Below are positions 8,472-16,284 of a stretch of 39,446 nucleotides of DNA, one piece after another; positions within the stretch are counted from its first letter, which is position 1, and each line of letters opens with the position of its first letter. The notes under the pieces are model-generated. The model worked only from the letters and a program-made list of their open reading frames with translations, was not told where the DNA came from and made no database searches. Both the position numbers and the translations under genes were made by a program. The stretch is from Desulfovibrio sp. (GTDB taxonomy: Bacteria > Desulfobacterota > Desulfovibrionia > Desulfovibrionales > Desulfovibrionaceae), in assembly GCA_017415765.1 (NCBI GenBank), contig JAFQED010000031.1:1-39446 (forward strand). The letters run 5' to 3'.

Positions 8472-8607
8472 TTTAGAGACTTTTTTGATTTATATACTTT
8501 ATGTTTCAATCATAAAATACCTTCGATATATAAGTTTGCTTCTTTTCGCAAAAGTATTCTATATCCGTTACTTCTGGCAGAAAAGCCACAGGATGGACTT
8601 CGCAGCA

Positions 8608-8892
8608 TCAGCACTGTGGTCGTATTACAATCTGAATTTTCTTACCTACCGCAGTAGCATAACGGCGTAAAGTCTTGATAGACACATTTTTGCCGGACTC
8701 CATCCTTGCAACTGCAGGTTGCGTAACACCAAGCCGCGCCGCCACATCAGACTGAGACATCCCTGCCTCGGAACGGGCCTTGATAAGGGCACGGGCTATG
8801 GCGAATTCTGACTCCAAAGCCTCATATGCCTCTTTGTATTCGGCATTGGTATGCAGCATCTCATTGTGATAATCAAAAAAATCAAGACTCAT
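8608..8892 (-). CDS. higA: HigA-type antitoxin, XRE helix-turn-helix
   Basis: This is a 94-residue DNA-binding protein. A Cro/C1-type helix-turn-helix spans about residues 40-75 (MSQSDVAARLGVTQPAVARMESG), followed by a basic segment typical of HigA antitoxins. It lies three bases after the toxin gene, in the toxin-first order of HigBA systems. It should neutralise the toxin and repress the shared promoter. The 16-bp palindrome at 9226-9241 is the probable target. Confidence 0.85.
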   Translation of the reverse strand: MSLDFFDYHNEMLHTNAEYKEAYEALESEFAIARALIKARSEAGMSQSDVAARLGVTQPAVARMESGKNVSIKTLRRYATAVGKKIQIVIRPQC

Positions 8893-8895
8893 GGT

Positions 8896-9216
8896 TCAAA
8901 TCTCCTTTGCGCGTTTCAACGCAATCCTGATTTCCTCCGGGGGGGTCTTGGCTGTCTTTTTTGCAAAAGAGCGGACAATGATGACCTCCCTGCCTGATAC
9001 AGTAACATAGAGGCTCCGCCCGATTCCGTCTTTTCCCCTCCCCCTGATCTCCCATAATTTCCCCTGAATGTGGCGTACATAAGGCATCCCTGTCCGCTCC
9101 AGCCCATGTTCACGGATGAGAGTCATGACGCGGGCTATGCTCGCCTGAATATCCGTTGGGAGTTTACTGAACTCCTCTTTCACCGCTTCATTCAAAAATC
9201 TCACAGACCATTGCAT
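8896..9216 (-). CDS. higB: HigB-type toxin, RelE/Gp49 superfamily
   Basis: This is a 106-residue toxin of the phage-derived Gp49-like HigB group: basic, starting with VRFLNEAVKEEFSKLP, then KLWEIRGRGKDGIGRSLYV, and VIIVRSFAKKTAKTPPEEI before the C-terminal helix. Such proteins cut mRNA on the ribosome. The start is ATG at 9216, only nine bases from a palindromic promoter region and without a visible ribosome site, so it may be translated from a leaderless transcript. Its gene precedes the antitoxin, as in other HigBA pairs. Confidence 0.85.
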   Translation of the reverse strand: MQWSVRFLNEAVKEEFSKLPTDIQASIARVMTLIREHGLERTGMPYVRHIQGKLWEIRGRGKDGIGRSLYVTVSGREVIIVRSFAKKTAKTPPEEIRIALKRAKEI

Positions 9217-9222
9217 ACAGGG

Positions 9223-9251
9223 TATATAAAATATATTTTATGGAATAACAA
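9223..9251 (-). promoter_or_regulatory. higBA promoter overlapping a 16-bp palindromic operator
   Basis: On the minus strand TTGTTA, 17 bases, then TATATA ends six bases before the higB start codon, which places the likely transcript start at or next to the A of ATG. A perfect palindrome (ataaaatatattttat, 9226-9241) lies between and over these elements. It is well placed for autorepression by HigA. Confidence 0.55.
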
Positions 9252-9400
9252 GGGCAAAAGACTCTGAAAGCAGGGCTCCAGGCGGGCATATGCTTTACAA
9301 ACTCCAACTTTGGGGCTATGAATGGATATTGATTTGCAAAAAATAATCTTTGCCAGGATCACACCCAAACCGGCCTCGCCCGGACTCCGGCGGAGGATAT

Positions 9401-9763
9401 ATGGAACATAACGATTTAGAATATTTCCGTAAACTCTTGTCCAACATGCTGGAAGAAGCCCAGCAAAAAGGCGACAGCACCATTGAGGAACTGACCGACA
9501 GCAACGAGGTTTTTGCCGACCCCGCCGACCGCGCTACGGCAGAATCCGACCGGGCCTTTACCCTGCGGATACGCGACCGCGAACGCCGCCTCATCCGCAA
9601 GATACAGTCTGCCCTCCAGCGCATGGCTGACGGCACCTACGGGATTTGCGATGAATGTGGCGAGGACATCAGCATTGCCCGCCTCAAGGCCCGTCCTGTG
9701 ACCCGCCTGTGCATCAACTGCAAGGCTCGACAGGAAGAAGAGGAACACTTGCGGAGCGAATAG
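9401..9763 (+). CDS. dksA: DksA/TraR-family transcription factor
   Basis: This is a 120-residue protein that binds in the RNA polymerase secondary channel and, with ppGpp, adjusts transcription of rRNA and amino-acid genes. It has an N-terminal coiled coil with acidic residues (DPADRATAESDRA) and a C4 zinc finger, CDEC followed by CINC, spaced as in DksA. The frame is open 17 codons upstream, but the ATG at 9401 has a strong ggagg site and gives the usual N-terminus (MEHNDLEYF). A terminator follows at 9786, so it is monocistronic. Confidence 0.93.
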   Translation: MEHNDLEYFRKLLSNMLEEAQQKGDSTIEELTDSNEVFADPADRATAESDRAFTLRIRDRERRLIRKIQSALQRMADGTYGICDECGEDISIARLKARPVTRLCINCKARQEEEEHLRSE

Positions 9764-9785
9764 CCCGCAGCAAAGGCACTGACTG

Positions 9786-9817
9786 GCCCGACCGGGAAAA
9801 GCCTGTCGGGCTTTTTT
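9786..9817 (+). terminator. Terminator after dksA
   Basis: Arms gcccgac (9786-9792) and gtcgggc (9805-9811) are followed by six T residues. Confidence 0.9.
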
Positions 9818-9862
9818 GTTTGCTGGCTGACTGGCTGAAAAGATCAACATAACCTATGAGGG

Positions 9863-11209
9863 ATGTCCGTGTTATCCGCTGAGCGATCATGTCGAGCCGT
9901 AAGACACCATTTTGAAGCATCCATCATCATTCCAGTATTCAATCAATGGCACCTTACACGGGCCTGTCTCAGAGCACTGGCGGCTACGACAAAAGGCAAG
10001 TCTGTTGAAGTCCTTATTATGGATAATGCTTCTACGGATGACACACCTGAAGCCTGTCCACTGCTTGGCAAGCAACTGTTTGGCGATGCGTTCCGCTATT
10101 TTCGCAGCTCGCAAAACATAAACTTTGGCCCAGCTTCCAATCTGGGCGCAAAACATGCACAGGGAAAGTATCTTATCTTTCTCAATAATGACACAATCCC
10201 CTTGCCAGGCTGGTATCAGCCACTCATTGATGATTTCACCAAATTCCCCCACATTGCCGCTACAGGGCCTTTGCTTCTGTATCCAGAAAGCACACCGTTT
10301 GGCTATACTGTCCAGCATCTTGGGGTGGCCGTGACCCCACTGCTTCGTGTCACCCATCTTTATGAGGGCATCCCGGCAGACTCCCCCCTGGCCCGAAAGC
10401 GACGCTTTTTTCAGATCATCACCGCCGCGTGCATGGTTATTCCTCGCACACTGTTCATGGAAGCAGACTTGTTTGATGAAAAACTTATCAATGGTTTTGA
10501 AGACGTTGACCTTTGTCTGCGGCTTAAGCAGCAGGGATACCAGATGACGGTGAATCCCGGTACAAGGGTAGTGCATTACACAAGTCAGACGCCCGGCAGA
10601 CATACGTTTGAGAAAAAAAATTCCATTTACGCCTTCAATAAATGTGCCAAAATGCTTGTACCTGATTGGCATGAACATCTGAAATATGACGGCCTGGCCC
10701 TGCGTATAGGGACATGGCAGGATATTGGGGTTTTTTGCCCATCGGAAACGTGCCATCAACTGGATAGTATGGCAACCGCAGCTTCCTATGAGAGTCTGAA
10801 ATCACTTCTTCTGCGTCATCCCTTTTGGGAAAAAGGCTGGGAACTTTTGCTATCGTCATGTCCCAATGAACGTGAAAAGGCGATATTACAGTCTATATCA
10901 TATCGGCTATACCCTGATGCAAATAAAGCCCTGGAATTTTATGCCTCGGCCATGGTAGCTGGAGACAGGCAAAGGGCGGCAGACTGGCTCAACAAGTCAA
11001 AAAGCTTTCTGGTCTCGCTCAAAAAATATGTCAATAAGGGCAAGGAACTGCGTTCCTGGTGTGACTCCATTGGCTTCGCCGATCTGGCTGGACAATACAC
11101 AGATTGGCTTGCCCATGCTGAACGCTTCAGCAAAGAACAACTACAGCCTTTTCTTGCAAAGCAAAAGCAGGCTTTTGCGGAATTCTCCGCCCAGGCTGCG
11201 CCTCGGTAG
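9863..11209 (+). CDS. Family 2 glycosyltransferase
   Basis: This is a 448-residue protein with an N-terminal GT-A domain (about residues 18-265): SIIIPVFNQW, then VLIMDNASTDDT, the metal-binding FLNND, and ENGFEDVDLCLR-like chemistry in INGFEDVDLCLRLK. This is the layout of rhamnosyl/GT2 transferases that build surface polysaccharides. The last 180 residues are helical and unassigned. A second start is possible: GTG at 9869 has a better-spaced gaggg site than the ATG at 9863. No other polysaccharide genes are adjacent. The sequence looks somewhat AT-richer than its neighbours, which may hint at transfer. Confidence 0.85.
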   Translation: MSVLSAERSCRAVRHHFEASIIIPVFNQWHLTRACLRALAATTKGKSVEVLIMDNASTDDTPEACPLLGKQLFGDAFRYFRSSQNINFGPASNLGAKHAQGKYLIFLNNDTIPLPGWYQPLIDDFTKFPHIAATGPLLLYPESTPFGYTVQHLGVAVTPLLRVTHLYEGIPADSPLARKRRFFQIITAACMVIPRTLFMEADLFDEKLINGFEDVDLCLRLKQQGYQMTVNPGTRVVHYTSQTPGRHTFEKKNSIYAFNKCAKMLVPDWHEHLKYDGLALRIGTWQDIGVFCPSETCHQLDSMATAASYESLKSLLLRHPFWEKGWELLLSSCPNEREKAILQSISYRLYPDANKALEFYASAMVAGDRQRAADWLNKSKSFLVSLKKYVNKGKELRSWCDSIGFADLAGQYTDWLAHAERFSKEQLQPFLAKQKQAFAEFSAQAAPR

Positions 11210-11230
11210 TGCATTCAGATACCGCCCGCC

Positions 11231-12337
11231 TTACCGTCCCCTCTGAGTCGGCTCCGGCGGCCCCTGAATGACCGGCGGGGACGTCTGTAACTCTGGCGGT
11301 GGGGGGATCTGGGGCAAGTTGGCCCCGCTGCCCAGATACTGCAGGAAAAACTCTGCCAGGACGCGTTGCAGCTTCTGCTGCACAGCCTGACGTGTGGCAG
11401 GGCTGACAGAGCGACACAGCTCCGGCAACTCTTCAGCAAGGATAGGAGGGCAAGGGGACATCAACGCGCCCTGGTCAGCATCGGGCAGGGTGATGTGCCG
11501 GGCCTTGTTGCCCAGTATCCTGGCCAGTGCGCCACTGTGCAGACGGGACGGGTTTGTGCTGTCAGCTCCAGCACTGACCAGCAGCAGCGGCGGGTACAGA
11601 TGGCGGAAGGCATCCACTCCGAACAACATAGCAAAGCCCGGAGCCACAACAGCCACGGCCCGGATGCGCGGGTCAGCCAGACTGCGGCGCAGCGGCAAGC
11701 TGCGGCAAAGGGTGCTGATACGTTCACGCCCCCAATGGTTACAATACGCATCCTCGGCCTCAGCCTGAGCGCACCAGCCGGGCCAGTCCGCACAGTTGGG
11801 CAGCGCGCCGCCCAACAGCAGGGCTGCTGTGCCCCCTGCCCCAAAACCTGCCAGCCCGATGCGTTGCGGATCGATGCTGGGGGCCAGCACTTCATCTGCC
11901 AGCAGGATATCAATGGTAGCAGAAAGCTCCCGGCAGCGGCCCAGAAGCTGCTCCCAACTGAACCGCTGGCTCATATCGTGCAAGCTGTCACGCGGGTGCG
12001 TAGGGGCGGCCACCACAAAACCGCAGGAGGCCAGCCACGCGGCCAGGCTATGGTAGCTGAAGCGGTCGGCCGGGGAGGCATGGGAAAGCAGCACAAGAGG
12101 AAAACGGCCAGCCGCAGCCTTGCCATTGCGGGCGGCATGGAGCGTCCACGGTGGAAAGTCCAGTCTGCGGGGCGCACGGATACTGGGATACCAGATATTG
12201 CAGTCCAGCCGGATGCCGTCTTCTGTATTGACCCCAAGGGTGCGCAGCCCTACCCGGTAGCCGCTGGCGGCCATTGCGGGCGTCAGCCAGCCCCACAGCA
12301 GGGTCAGAGCAAGAAGTACGGTAGTCAGACGCAACAT
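11231..12337 (-). CDS. Exported alpha/beta-hydrolase-fold protein, dienelactone-hydrolase-like, nucleophile missing
   Basis: This is a 368-residue exported protein: residues 1-23 are a signal peptide (cut after AMA). The body has the layout of the predicted dienelactone hydrolases: a beta strand FPLVLLSHA near 79-87, YHSLAAWLASCGFVVAAPTHP, and an elbow IGLAGFGAGG. The expected Gly-x-Ser-x-Gly reads Gly-Phe-Gly-Ala-Gly at 164-168, so the nucleophile Ser is a Gly (166), and no obvious Gly-His motif is seen in the last third. It may be an inactive homologue or bind a ligand. The C-terminus is Pro-rich. Divergent from dedA. Confidence 0.7.
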   Translation of the reverse strand: MLRLTTVLLALTLLWGWLTPAMAASGYRVGLRTLGVNTEDGIRLDCNIWYPSIRAPRRLDFPPWTLHAARNGKAAAGRFPLVLLSHASPADRFSYHSLAAWLASCGFVVAAPTHPRDSLHDMSQRFSWEQLLGRCRELSATIDILLADEVLAPSIDPQRIGLAGFGAGGTAALLLGGALPNCADWPGWCAQAEAEDAYCNHWGRERISTLCRSLPLRRSLADPRIRAVAVVAPGFAMLFGVDAFRHLYPPLLLVSAGADSTNPSRLHSGALARILGNKARHITLPDADQGALMSPCPPILAEELPELCRSVSPATRQAVQQKLQRVLAEFFLQYLGSGANLPQIPPPPELQTSPPVIQGPPEPTQRGR

Positions 12338-12395
12338 TTGGCAGTTGTGCCACAATGCGGCATGAGGTACAAGTCTTGTTTGCCAAGGAGGATAC

Positions 12396-13049
12396 ATGGA
12401 ATTTGCAGCCTGGCTCATTGACTTCATCCTGCACATTGACGCGCACCTGTTTGAACTGGTGGAGCAATACGGCCTGTGGATATATGGTATCCTGTTCGTT
12501 ATCGTCTTTTGTGAAACTGGCCTTGTGGTGACGCCCTTTCTGCCGGGGGATTCTCTGCTCTTTGCCTCCGGCGTGGTGGCTGGAGCGGGTCTGATGGGCT
12601 ATACTGAGGTCATGCTGGTTTTGCTTCTGGCGGGTATTCTGGGGGATGCGGTCAATTATTTCATCGGGCGGCATGTGGGGCCACCCATCTTTGCCCGTGA
12701 GAGCCGCTTTATCAAGAAGGAGCATTTGCTCAAGGCCCACAACTTTTATGAACGCCACGGCGGCAAGGCCATTGTGCTGGCCCGCTTCATCCCCATCGTG
12801 CGGACATTTGCCCCCTTTGTGGCCGGCATTGCCCTGATGCACCCGCCCACCTTCTTCTTTTACAATGTGACGGGCTGTATCCTCTGGGTGGGGAGCCTTG
12901 TTTCGGCTGGCTATTTTTTGGGGAATTTACCGTGGGTGCAGCAAAACTTCAGCCTGATAGTCTATGCCATCATTCTGATCTCTGTACTGCCCATCGTGAT
13001 CGAATTTGCCCGTGCCCGATGGGGCAAATCCAGAGCCGGGGAAAAGTAG
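12396..13049 (+). CDS. DedA/SNARE-associated family membrane protein
   Basis: This is a 217-residue inner-membrane protein. It has the DedA signature: ETGLVVTPFLPGDSLLF near residues 45-61, then GDAVNYFIGRHVG and the FYERHGGKAIVLARFIPIVRTFAPFVAG block with its conserved Arg and Pro. Members flip undecaprenyl phosphate or phosphatidylethanolamine across the membrane or support membrane potential. Several hydrophobic segments follow. An aaggagg site precedes the ATG. It is transcribed away from the hydrolase-like gene from a 58-base gap. Which lipid it handles is not readable here. Confidence 0.9.
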   Translation: MEFAAWLIDFILHIDAHLFELVEQYGLWIYGILFVIVFCETGLVVTPFLPGDSLLFASGVVAGAGLMGYTEVMLVLLLAGILGDAVNYFIGRHVGPPIFARESRFIKKEHLLKAHNFYERHGGKAIVLARFIPIVRTFAPFVAGIALMHPPTFFFYNVTGCILWVGSLVSAGYFLGNLPWVQQNFSLIVYAIILISVLPIVIEFARARWGKSRAGEK

Positions 13050-13080
13050 GCTTGTTTGCCGGGCACAAGGCAACATCTGC

Positions 13081-13772
13081 TCAGGCGGCAAAATTGCTGA
13101 CAACACAAAAGGCAAGACCAGCCAGAAGCACCAGATAAAGATTGCGGGTACGCAGCGTCAGGGCCGCCCCCGGTAAGGCGATCACCAGCAGCAAGCCCCA
13201 GCCTGTTACAGGGATCGTTGTCGGTATGCCAAGGATGTGCGCCGTGTGCATGGTCAGCAGAAGCAGACCAAAGCAGACGCCATAGAGCGAAAAGTGGATC
13301 AGGGCGCGTTGCAGGGCCATCCGCCCTACCGCTGCCGCAGGGGCAAGGCCCATTGCCATACCCGCACAGTGGGCCGCCACCTGTTCTACCAGTTTATTCT
13401 GTCTGACGCGCAGGCTTTGCTCGGCCCATGCCACCAGATTACCCAGCAACAGGCTCAGCAGCAAGGGCACGGCAAGCTGGTCTGGCCCGGCCAGCCCCCA
13501 CAGGTGGGCCAGAGGAAAGAGCAACAAAAAGGCAAAGCTGCCCGAAGGGGCTACCACACTGCCCAGCTCCAGCACATCAAGCCAGAACAGCTCACAAATC
13601 ATGCCCAGGGGCAGGGCCAAGGCCCAATCACCAGTCAGCCAGCCAGCCAGCAGAGCCACAAACAGCGGTCTGTCCACCAGTCCTGGCACACAACTTGTGC
13701 GAGCGGCCCCGGTCAGGACAAAAAAAAAGCGTACACAAGGCCCGTGAGCGCAAGGTCAGAAAAGCTGCACAT
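13081..13772 (-). CDS. Mannose-family PTS EIIC, frame broken at an A9/T9 run
   Basis: This is the membrane subunit of a mannose-family PTS. The main frame (13689 down to 13081, 202 codons, first possible start GTG) has hydrophobic segments and the motif GLVDRPLFVALLAGW, but lacks the usual N-terminus and a ribosome site. The missing part is in another frame: ATG at 13772, with GGGGG just upstream and overlapping the end of the IIB gene, gives MCSFSDLALTGLVYAFF and then hits a stop after the T9 run (13720-13728). One added base would join both into a 230-residue protein. It may be a real mutation, phase variation, slippage, or a sequencing error. No EIID gene follows. Confidence 0.72.
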
Positions 13773-14214
13773 TGATCCCCCGTGGCTTGTCATCGGGCAC
13801 ACAGCGAAAATCCAGCTGTACCAGCTTGCTGCACAGGCAACGCAGATCCTCACGATCCTGCGCGGACAAGGCCACATGCGGCAAAAGCTGCTGTTTTTCC
13901 GGCCCGTAGTGCAGGTTCCCCATGTTCAGAATCGACATACTGATGCCGTTGTCCGCAGCGCGGCGGGCGTCCTGACAGGTGGCAAACAGTACAAGGCATT
14001 GCTCGCCACAGTCGGTCAGGGTTTTGGGCAATGCAGCCAGTGTCACAAAATGTATCTGGATGCGCTGCGGCACGGCCAGGCTGATTATTTGCTGGCGCAG
14101 ACTGTCCGCAGCAAGCTCATCATTGGCGACCACTAGATGTCGCGCCCCGGTGTAGGGCAGCCACGATTCGATAACCTGCCCGTGTACCAGTCTGTTATCT
14201 ATACGAAACCACAT
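13756..14214 (-). CDS. PTS EIIB, mannose/fructose/sorbose family
   Basis: This is a 152-residue cytoplasmic phosphocarrier. The phosphorylated His is His11 in the family motif DNRLVHGQV; the rest (HLVVANDELAAD, VLFATCQDARRAADNG, MNMGNLHYG-like NMGNLH) is typical EIIB-Man. The ATG at 14214 overlaps the IIA stop as TGATG; a GTG one codon earlier is possible. Its end overlaps the IIC start at 13772. It sits between IIA and the interrupted IIC in the rapZ operon, so in this organism it may serve in signalling rather than sugar uptake. Confidence 0.9.
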   Translation of the reverse strand: MWFRIDNRLVHGQVIESWLPYTGARHLVVANDELAADSLRQQIISLAVPQRIQIHFVTLAALPKTLTDCGEQCLVLFATCQDARRAADNGISMSILNMGNLHYGPEKQQLLPHVALSAQDREDLRCLCSKLVQLDFRCVPDDKPRGINVQLF

Positions 14215-14660
14215 CACTGGCCCGCCTGTTTATCACGGCCTTTATTGCGCAGCATCTCGCCAGCCACCACAATACCTCTGGCCCCGGCCTCGCCAGCCAG
14301 ACGCGCCAGCTCCTCAAGGTTTTTTTCACGGGAGGAAAAGACCTTGAGCAGCATGGGAAGATTGACGCCGGTCACGACCTCCACCCGATGCTTGCCCAGC
14401 AGGGACAGGGCCAGATTGGTGGGCGTGCCGCCAAACATATCTGTCAGGATGATGACCCCGGCCCCCTTGTCCAGCCGTTGGGCAGCGTCCTCCAGGCGTC
14501 GTACGGTTTCCGATACCTCATGCGCCACATCTACGCTGATGGAGCTGCAATCGCTCAACGGGCCGAGGATGAACTCCGCCGTCCGCAACATGGCGGAGCC
14601 GTAATCGGCATGGGCAACAAGGATTATCCCCACATGCCCGGCTTTGCTCTGTTCACTCAT
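14214..14660 (-). CDS. PTS EIIA, mannose family
   Basis: This is a 148-residue phosphocarrier. The active His is His17 in LVAHADYGSAML, and the family signature TDMFGGTPTNLAL follows about 60 residues later. ATG at 14660 has GGGAGG seven bases upstream; a TTG two codons earlier is not needed. It lies 53 bases after rapZ in the rpoN-hpf-rapZ cluster, a position where many bacteria have ptsN or ptsH. It receives phosphate from HPr, which is not encoded here, and passes it to EIIB. Confidence 0.92.
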   Translation of the reverse strand: MSEQSKAGHVGIILVAHADYGSAMLRTAEFILGPLSDCSSISVDVAHEVSETVRRLEDAAQRLDKGAGVIILTDMFGGTPTNLALSLLGKHRVEVVTGVNLPMLLKVFSSREKNLEELARLAGEAGARGIVVAGEMLRNKGRDKQAGQ

Positions 14661-14713
14661 GCTCAAGCCTCCCCCTGAAGCGTTTTCATTGGCAACTCAC
14701 TCCAAAGCCGGAC

Positions 14714-15646
14714 TCAGCCAAGCTCCAGATGGCGATGTTCGATAAAAGCGGGATAGTCCGCCTGTTGCAGCGTCTGTACCACGTCTTCGGCAAGGGCTAC
14801 CGAACGGTGCCGCCCCCCGGTACAGCCAATGGCGATGGTCGTTCTGTAGCGGCCTTCGGCCTCCATCTGCGGCAGCATAAAGAGCAGCAGGTCAAGCACC
14901 CTGGCGCGAAATTCCCGCGCCGCCGGGGTGGCAAACACATGGTCATGCACGGCTTTGTCCCTGCCGGAAAAGGGACGCAATTCCTCTATAAAATAGGGAT
15001 TGGGCAAAAAGCGCAGGTCAAAGACCATATCCGCCTCCCGTGGCACACCGTACTTGAAGCCAAAGGAGATGATATTGACACGGATGGCGCGCAGCCGTCC
15101 CTGTGTGCTGCTCCAGCGTTTCTGGATGGCACGTCGCAGGTCGTGGATGGAAAAACGGGTGGTGTCGATAACCAGATCGGCCATCTCGCGCAAGGGGCGC
15201 AGCCGTTCCCGCTCTGCCATCAGGGCAGCCTCAAGGCCCATGCCCTCGCGTTCCAGTGGGTGCGGGCGGCGGGTCGTGGCGTAACGGCGTATCAGCTCAC
15301 TGTTTTCTGCCTCCAGAAAGAGCAGGAGGGGCCGCTTGCCCTGCACGGCCAGCTGGCCAAGGGCATCATGCAATTCATCCAGAAAGTTGTTTTGCCGCAG
15401 ATCCATACCCAGGGCGATACCGGCAAAGTGGCTCATGGAGGGCAGCCCCATCATGGCGGCCATTTCCGGCGCGAGGCTGGCTGGCAGACCATCCACCGTA
15501 AAGTGGTGCAGATCCTCGAAAACCCGCAGCGCGGTGCTTTTGCCCGCGCCGGACAGGCCGCTGACAATGCAGACAGTGCTGGCCGCAAGGACCGTATCCT
15601 GTACCGGGGCAGCCGGGTTGTCTGATGGGGCGTGCGTTTGTGTCAT
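14714..15646 (-). CDS. rapZ: RapZ/YvcJ-family nucleotide-binding protein
   Basis: This is a 310-residue protein. It has a Walker A motif GLSGAGKST at about residues 30-38, a Walker-B-like stretch DLVIDTT near 156-162, and the typical C-terminal domain ending in [15 protein letters not shown]. In enterobacteria RapZ binds small RNAs and directs RNase E to control glucosamine-6-phosphate synthase; in Firmicutes YvcJ is a nucleotidase. Which role applies here is unknown. It follows hpf after a 68-base gap that includes a strong hairpin, and it precedes PTS IIA. The ATG at 15646 has only a weak ribosome site. Confidence 0.92.
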   Translation of the reverse strand: MTQTHAPSDNPAAPVQDTVLAASTVCIVSGLSGAGKSTALRVFEDLHHFTVDGLPASLAPEMAAMMGLPSMSHFAGIALGMDLRQNNFLDELHDALGQLAVQGKRPLLLFLEAENSELIRRYATTRRPHPLEREGMGLEAALMAERERLRPLREMADLVIDTTRFSIHDLRRAIQKRWSSTQGRLRAIRVNIISFGFKYGVPREADMVFDLRFLPNPYFIEELRPFSGRDKAVHDHVFATPAAREFRARVLDLLLFMLPQMEAEGRYRTTIAIGCTGGRHRSVALAEDVVQTLQQADYPAFIEHRHLELG

Positions 15647-15669
15647 GCTGTAGCCACCGCTTCTGTGCT

Positions 15670-15697
15670 GACCCGCCGGGGCGTGCCCGGCGGGGTC
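15670..15697 (-). terminator. Strong hairpin between hpf and rapZ
   Basis: On the minus strand GACCCCGCCGGG pairs with CCCGGCGGGTC across a short loop, with one bulged base. No T run follows, so it may be a processing or attenuation stem rather than a full terminator. It sits where ptsN is found in many rpoN operons. Confidence 0.4.
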
Positions 15698-15714
15698 AAG
15701 ATATGCTGAACAGG

Positions 15715-16248
15715 TTACAGAACAGGGTCGATCAGGCCGTAGCCGCCAGCACGCCGACGATAGACCACATTGACGCGGTTACTTTCGGCATTGAGAAACA
15801 CCAGGAACTCACTGCCGATATTCTCAAGCTGCATGATGGCTTCGTCCAGCAGCAGGGGCTTGGGGGCAAAGCGTTCCGTACCCACCACCGGGGCTTCTTC
15901 CTCGGCTTCCAGATGGTAGGTAAAGACATCCACCTCGGCATTGCGGGCCTTGCGGCGTTGCTCCTTAACGCGGGAGACCTGTCGCTTGATCTGCGCCTCG
16001 ATCTTGTCTGTCACAAGGTCGATGGCCGCGTACATATCCGAGGTCTGTTCCGAAGCGTTGATGTGCAGACCTTCGCCGCTGACGGTGACTTCGCAACGGT
16101 GGCGGAACTTGTCCACAGTCAGCACGACGTCCACTTCAAGCCCGGCCGACTTGCCATAAAAGCGGCCCAGCTTTTCCATGCGACGACGTGCGTACTTCTT
16201 CAGGTGGTCAGAAGCCTCGAAGTTCTTGAATGCAAAAGAGATGTTCAT
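15715..16248 (-). CDS. hpf: Long-form ribosome hibernation promoting factor
   Basis: This is a 177-residue protein that binds the small ribosomal subunit and pairs ribosomes into inactive 100S dimers in slow growth. The N-terminal domain (about 1-100; [51 protein letters not shown]) is HPF-like. A linker leads to the C-terminal dimerisation domain ([36 protein letters not shown]). The start at 16248 has GGAGG five bases upstream and fits the family. It lies 36 bases behind rpoN and is probably co-transcribed, the usual arrangement. Confidence 0.95.
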   Translation of the reverse strand: MNISFAFKNFEASDHLKKYARRRMEKLGRFYGKSAGLEVDVVLTVDKFRHRCEVTVSGEGLHINASEQTSDMYAAIDLVTDKIEAQIKRQVSRVKEQRRKARNAEVDVFTYHLEAEEEAPVVGTERFAPKPLLLDEAIMQLENIGSEFLVFLNAESNRVNVVYRRRAGGYGLIDPVL

Positions 16249-16284
16249 GCGTTCCTCCAGGGCTTGCAAGGCGCGTACAAAAAA

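Noticed and set aside
13081-13689. EIIC beginning at GTG 13689 as a normal gene
   Set aside because: No ribosome site, first membrane segment cut, and a better start with the missing N-terminus exists in the neighbouring frame; kept as a frame-interrupted gene.
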